Shown one piece after another: positions 6,064-6,373 of a stretch of 6,373 nt of DNA. The notes beneath the pieces were generated by a model that worked only from the letters and a program-made list of their open reading frames with translations, was not told the DNA's origin and ran no database searches. The stretch lies in the NCBI GenBank assembly GCA_021780625.1, contig JAJXYI010000139.1:1-6373 (forward strand). The letters are read 5' to 3'. The translations under genes were made by a program, and so were the position numbers. The stretch is from a bacterium (GTDB lineage: Bacteria; Verrucomicrobiota; Verrucomicrobiae; Opitutales; Opitutaceae). How positions within the stretch are numbered: position 1 is the first letter of the stretch; each line of letters starts with the position of its first letter.

Positions 6064-6373
6064 TCAGGCGTTCGATTCCGTTGAGCTACCCGTCTCCGCC
6101 GACTCGGGCTCGCCGTGCAGTGTGAGCAGCAGCGCACACCGGCCGTCGGCCGCCTTGAGCGCATGCGGGTGTCGCGGCGGCAGATGCAGGAACGCCCCCT
6201 GCTCCAGCCACTCCCAGCGGTCGTTGAACTTGAACTGGCAGCGCCCGGCGATCACCTGCACCAGCGCGCGACGCCCGTTCGTGTGCTCCGTGAGCTCCTG
6301 CCCCGGGGCAAACGCAAACAGGACGACGCGCAGGGTGTCGCTCGTGTACAGGGTCCGGCTCACGATGCCGGCA
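6064..6373 (-). CDS. Small single-domain cupin protein, N-terminus cut by the window edge
   Basis: A cupin beta-barrel of about 100 residues, the first visible gene of the minus-strand operon. The frame stays open to the right edge (AGIVSRTL...). A GTG at 6363 could be a start, but the codons before it fit the conserved GIVSRTL opening of related cupins, so the gene most likely begins outside the window. Numbering from that GTG, motif 1 is GQELTEHTNG (21-30) with His27 and motif 2 is GAFLHLPPRHPHAL (56-69) with His65 and His67. The standard G-x5-HxH-xx-E ligand set is incomplete: Asn29 replaces the second His and no Glu follows. Metal binding is therefore uncertain, and a sensing or ligand-binding role is possible. 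The C-terminal tail (about 84-99) is acidic and Ser-rich, probably disordered. The TGA stop is 9 nt from the DUF2249 start. Confidence 0.85.
   Translation of the reverse strand, partial: AGIVSRTLYTSDTLRVVLFAFAPGQELTEHTNGRRALVQVIAGRCQFKFNDRWEWLEQGAFLHLPPRHPHALKAADGRCALLLTLHGEPESAETGSSTESNA

Noticed and set aside
6361..6363. GTG as the true start of the cupin gene
   Set aside because: The frame stays open to the window edge and the residues just before it (AGI) fit the conserved start of related cupins, so I treat the gene as cut by the edge. A GTG start is not excluded.

Overview
The window is GC-rich, densely coding bacterial DNA with gaps mostly under 15 nt. It is probably chromosome from a high-GC environmental bacterium. 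A verrucomicrobial origin (Opitutaceae-like) is my best guess, from the style of the GlyRS and the mix of neighbours; nothing in the window proves it. I see no mobile elements, rRNA or tRNA genes, CRISPR arrays or broken genes.

Left part (2-982, + strand): the 3' two thirds of a housekeeping single-chain glycyl-tRNA synthetase gene, cut by the window edge. A GC-rich hairpin follows it and probably ends its transcript.

Centre (about 1079-3884, + strand): a compact three-gene operon in the order D-C-E. It encodes a lipoprotein substrate-binding protein, an ATPase and a permease of the phosphonate/phosphite ABC importer family. Upstream lies an 11-bp-spaced direct repeat (TTGTCAC-N4-CCGTCAC) that looks like a Pho box. 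This suggests induction by phosphate starvation and a role in scavenging a reduced or organic phosphorus compound. No C-P lyase or other catabolic gene is in the window, so the substrate is not fixed. The permease has an unusual N-terminal membrane extension.

Right part (6373-3895, - strand): a four-gene operon transcribed towards the phn genes: cupin, tandem-DUF2249 protein, about 12-TM histidine-bearing membrane protein resembling heme-copper oxidase subunit I/NnrS-type proteins, and a MIP18/DUF59 metal-sulfur assembly factor. The genes are tightly coupled (9-nt gap, 35-nt overlap, 4-nt ATGA overlap). Genes of these families often occur together near denitrification and nitric-oxide-response loci. 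I infer a role in nitrosative or low-oxygen metabolism, possibly repair or handling of metal centres. This cassette is the least understood part of the window.

The two operons converge with only 10 nt between their stop codons. Both stop codons lie in the arms of one perfect 6-bp inverted repeat. No gene-free stretch exceeds 300 nt; the longest (983-1137) holds the glyQS hairpin and the phn control region.
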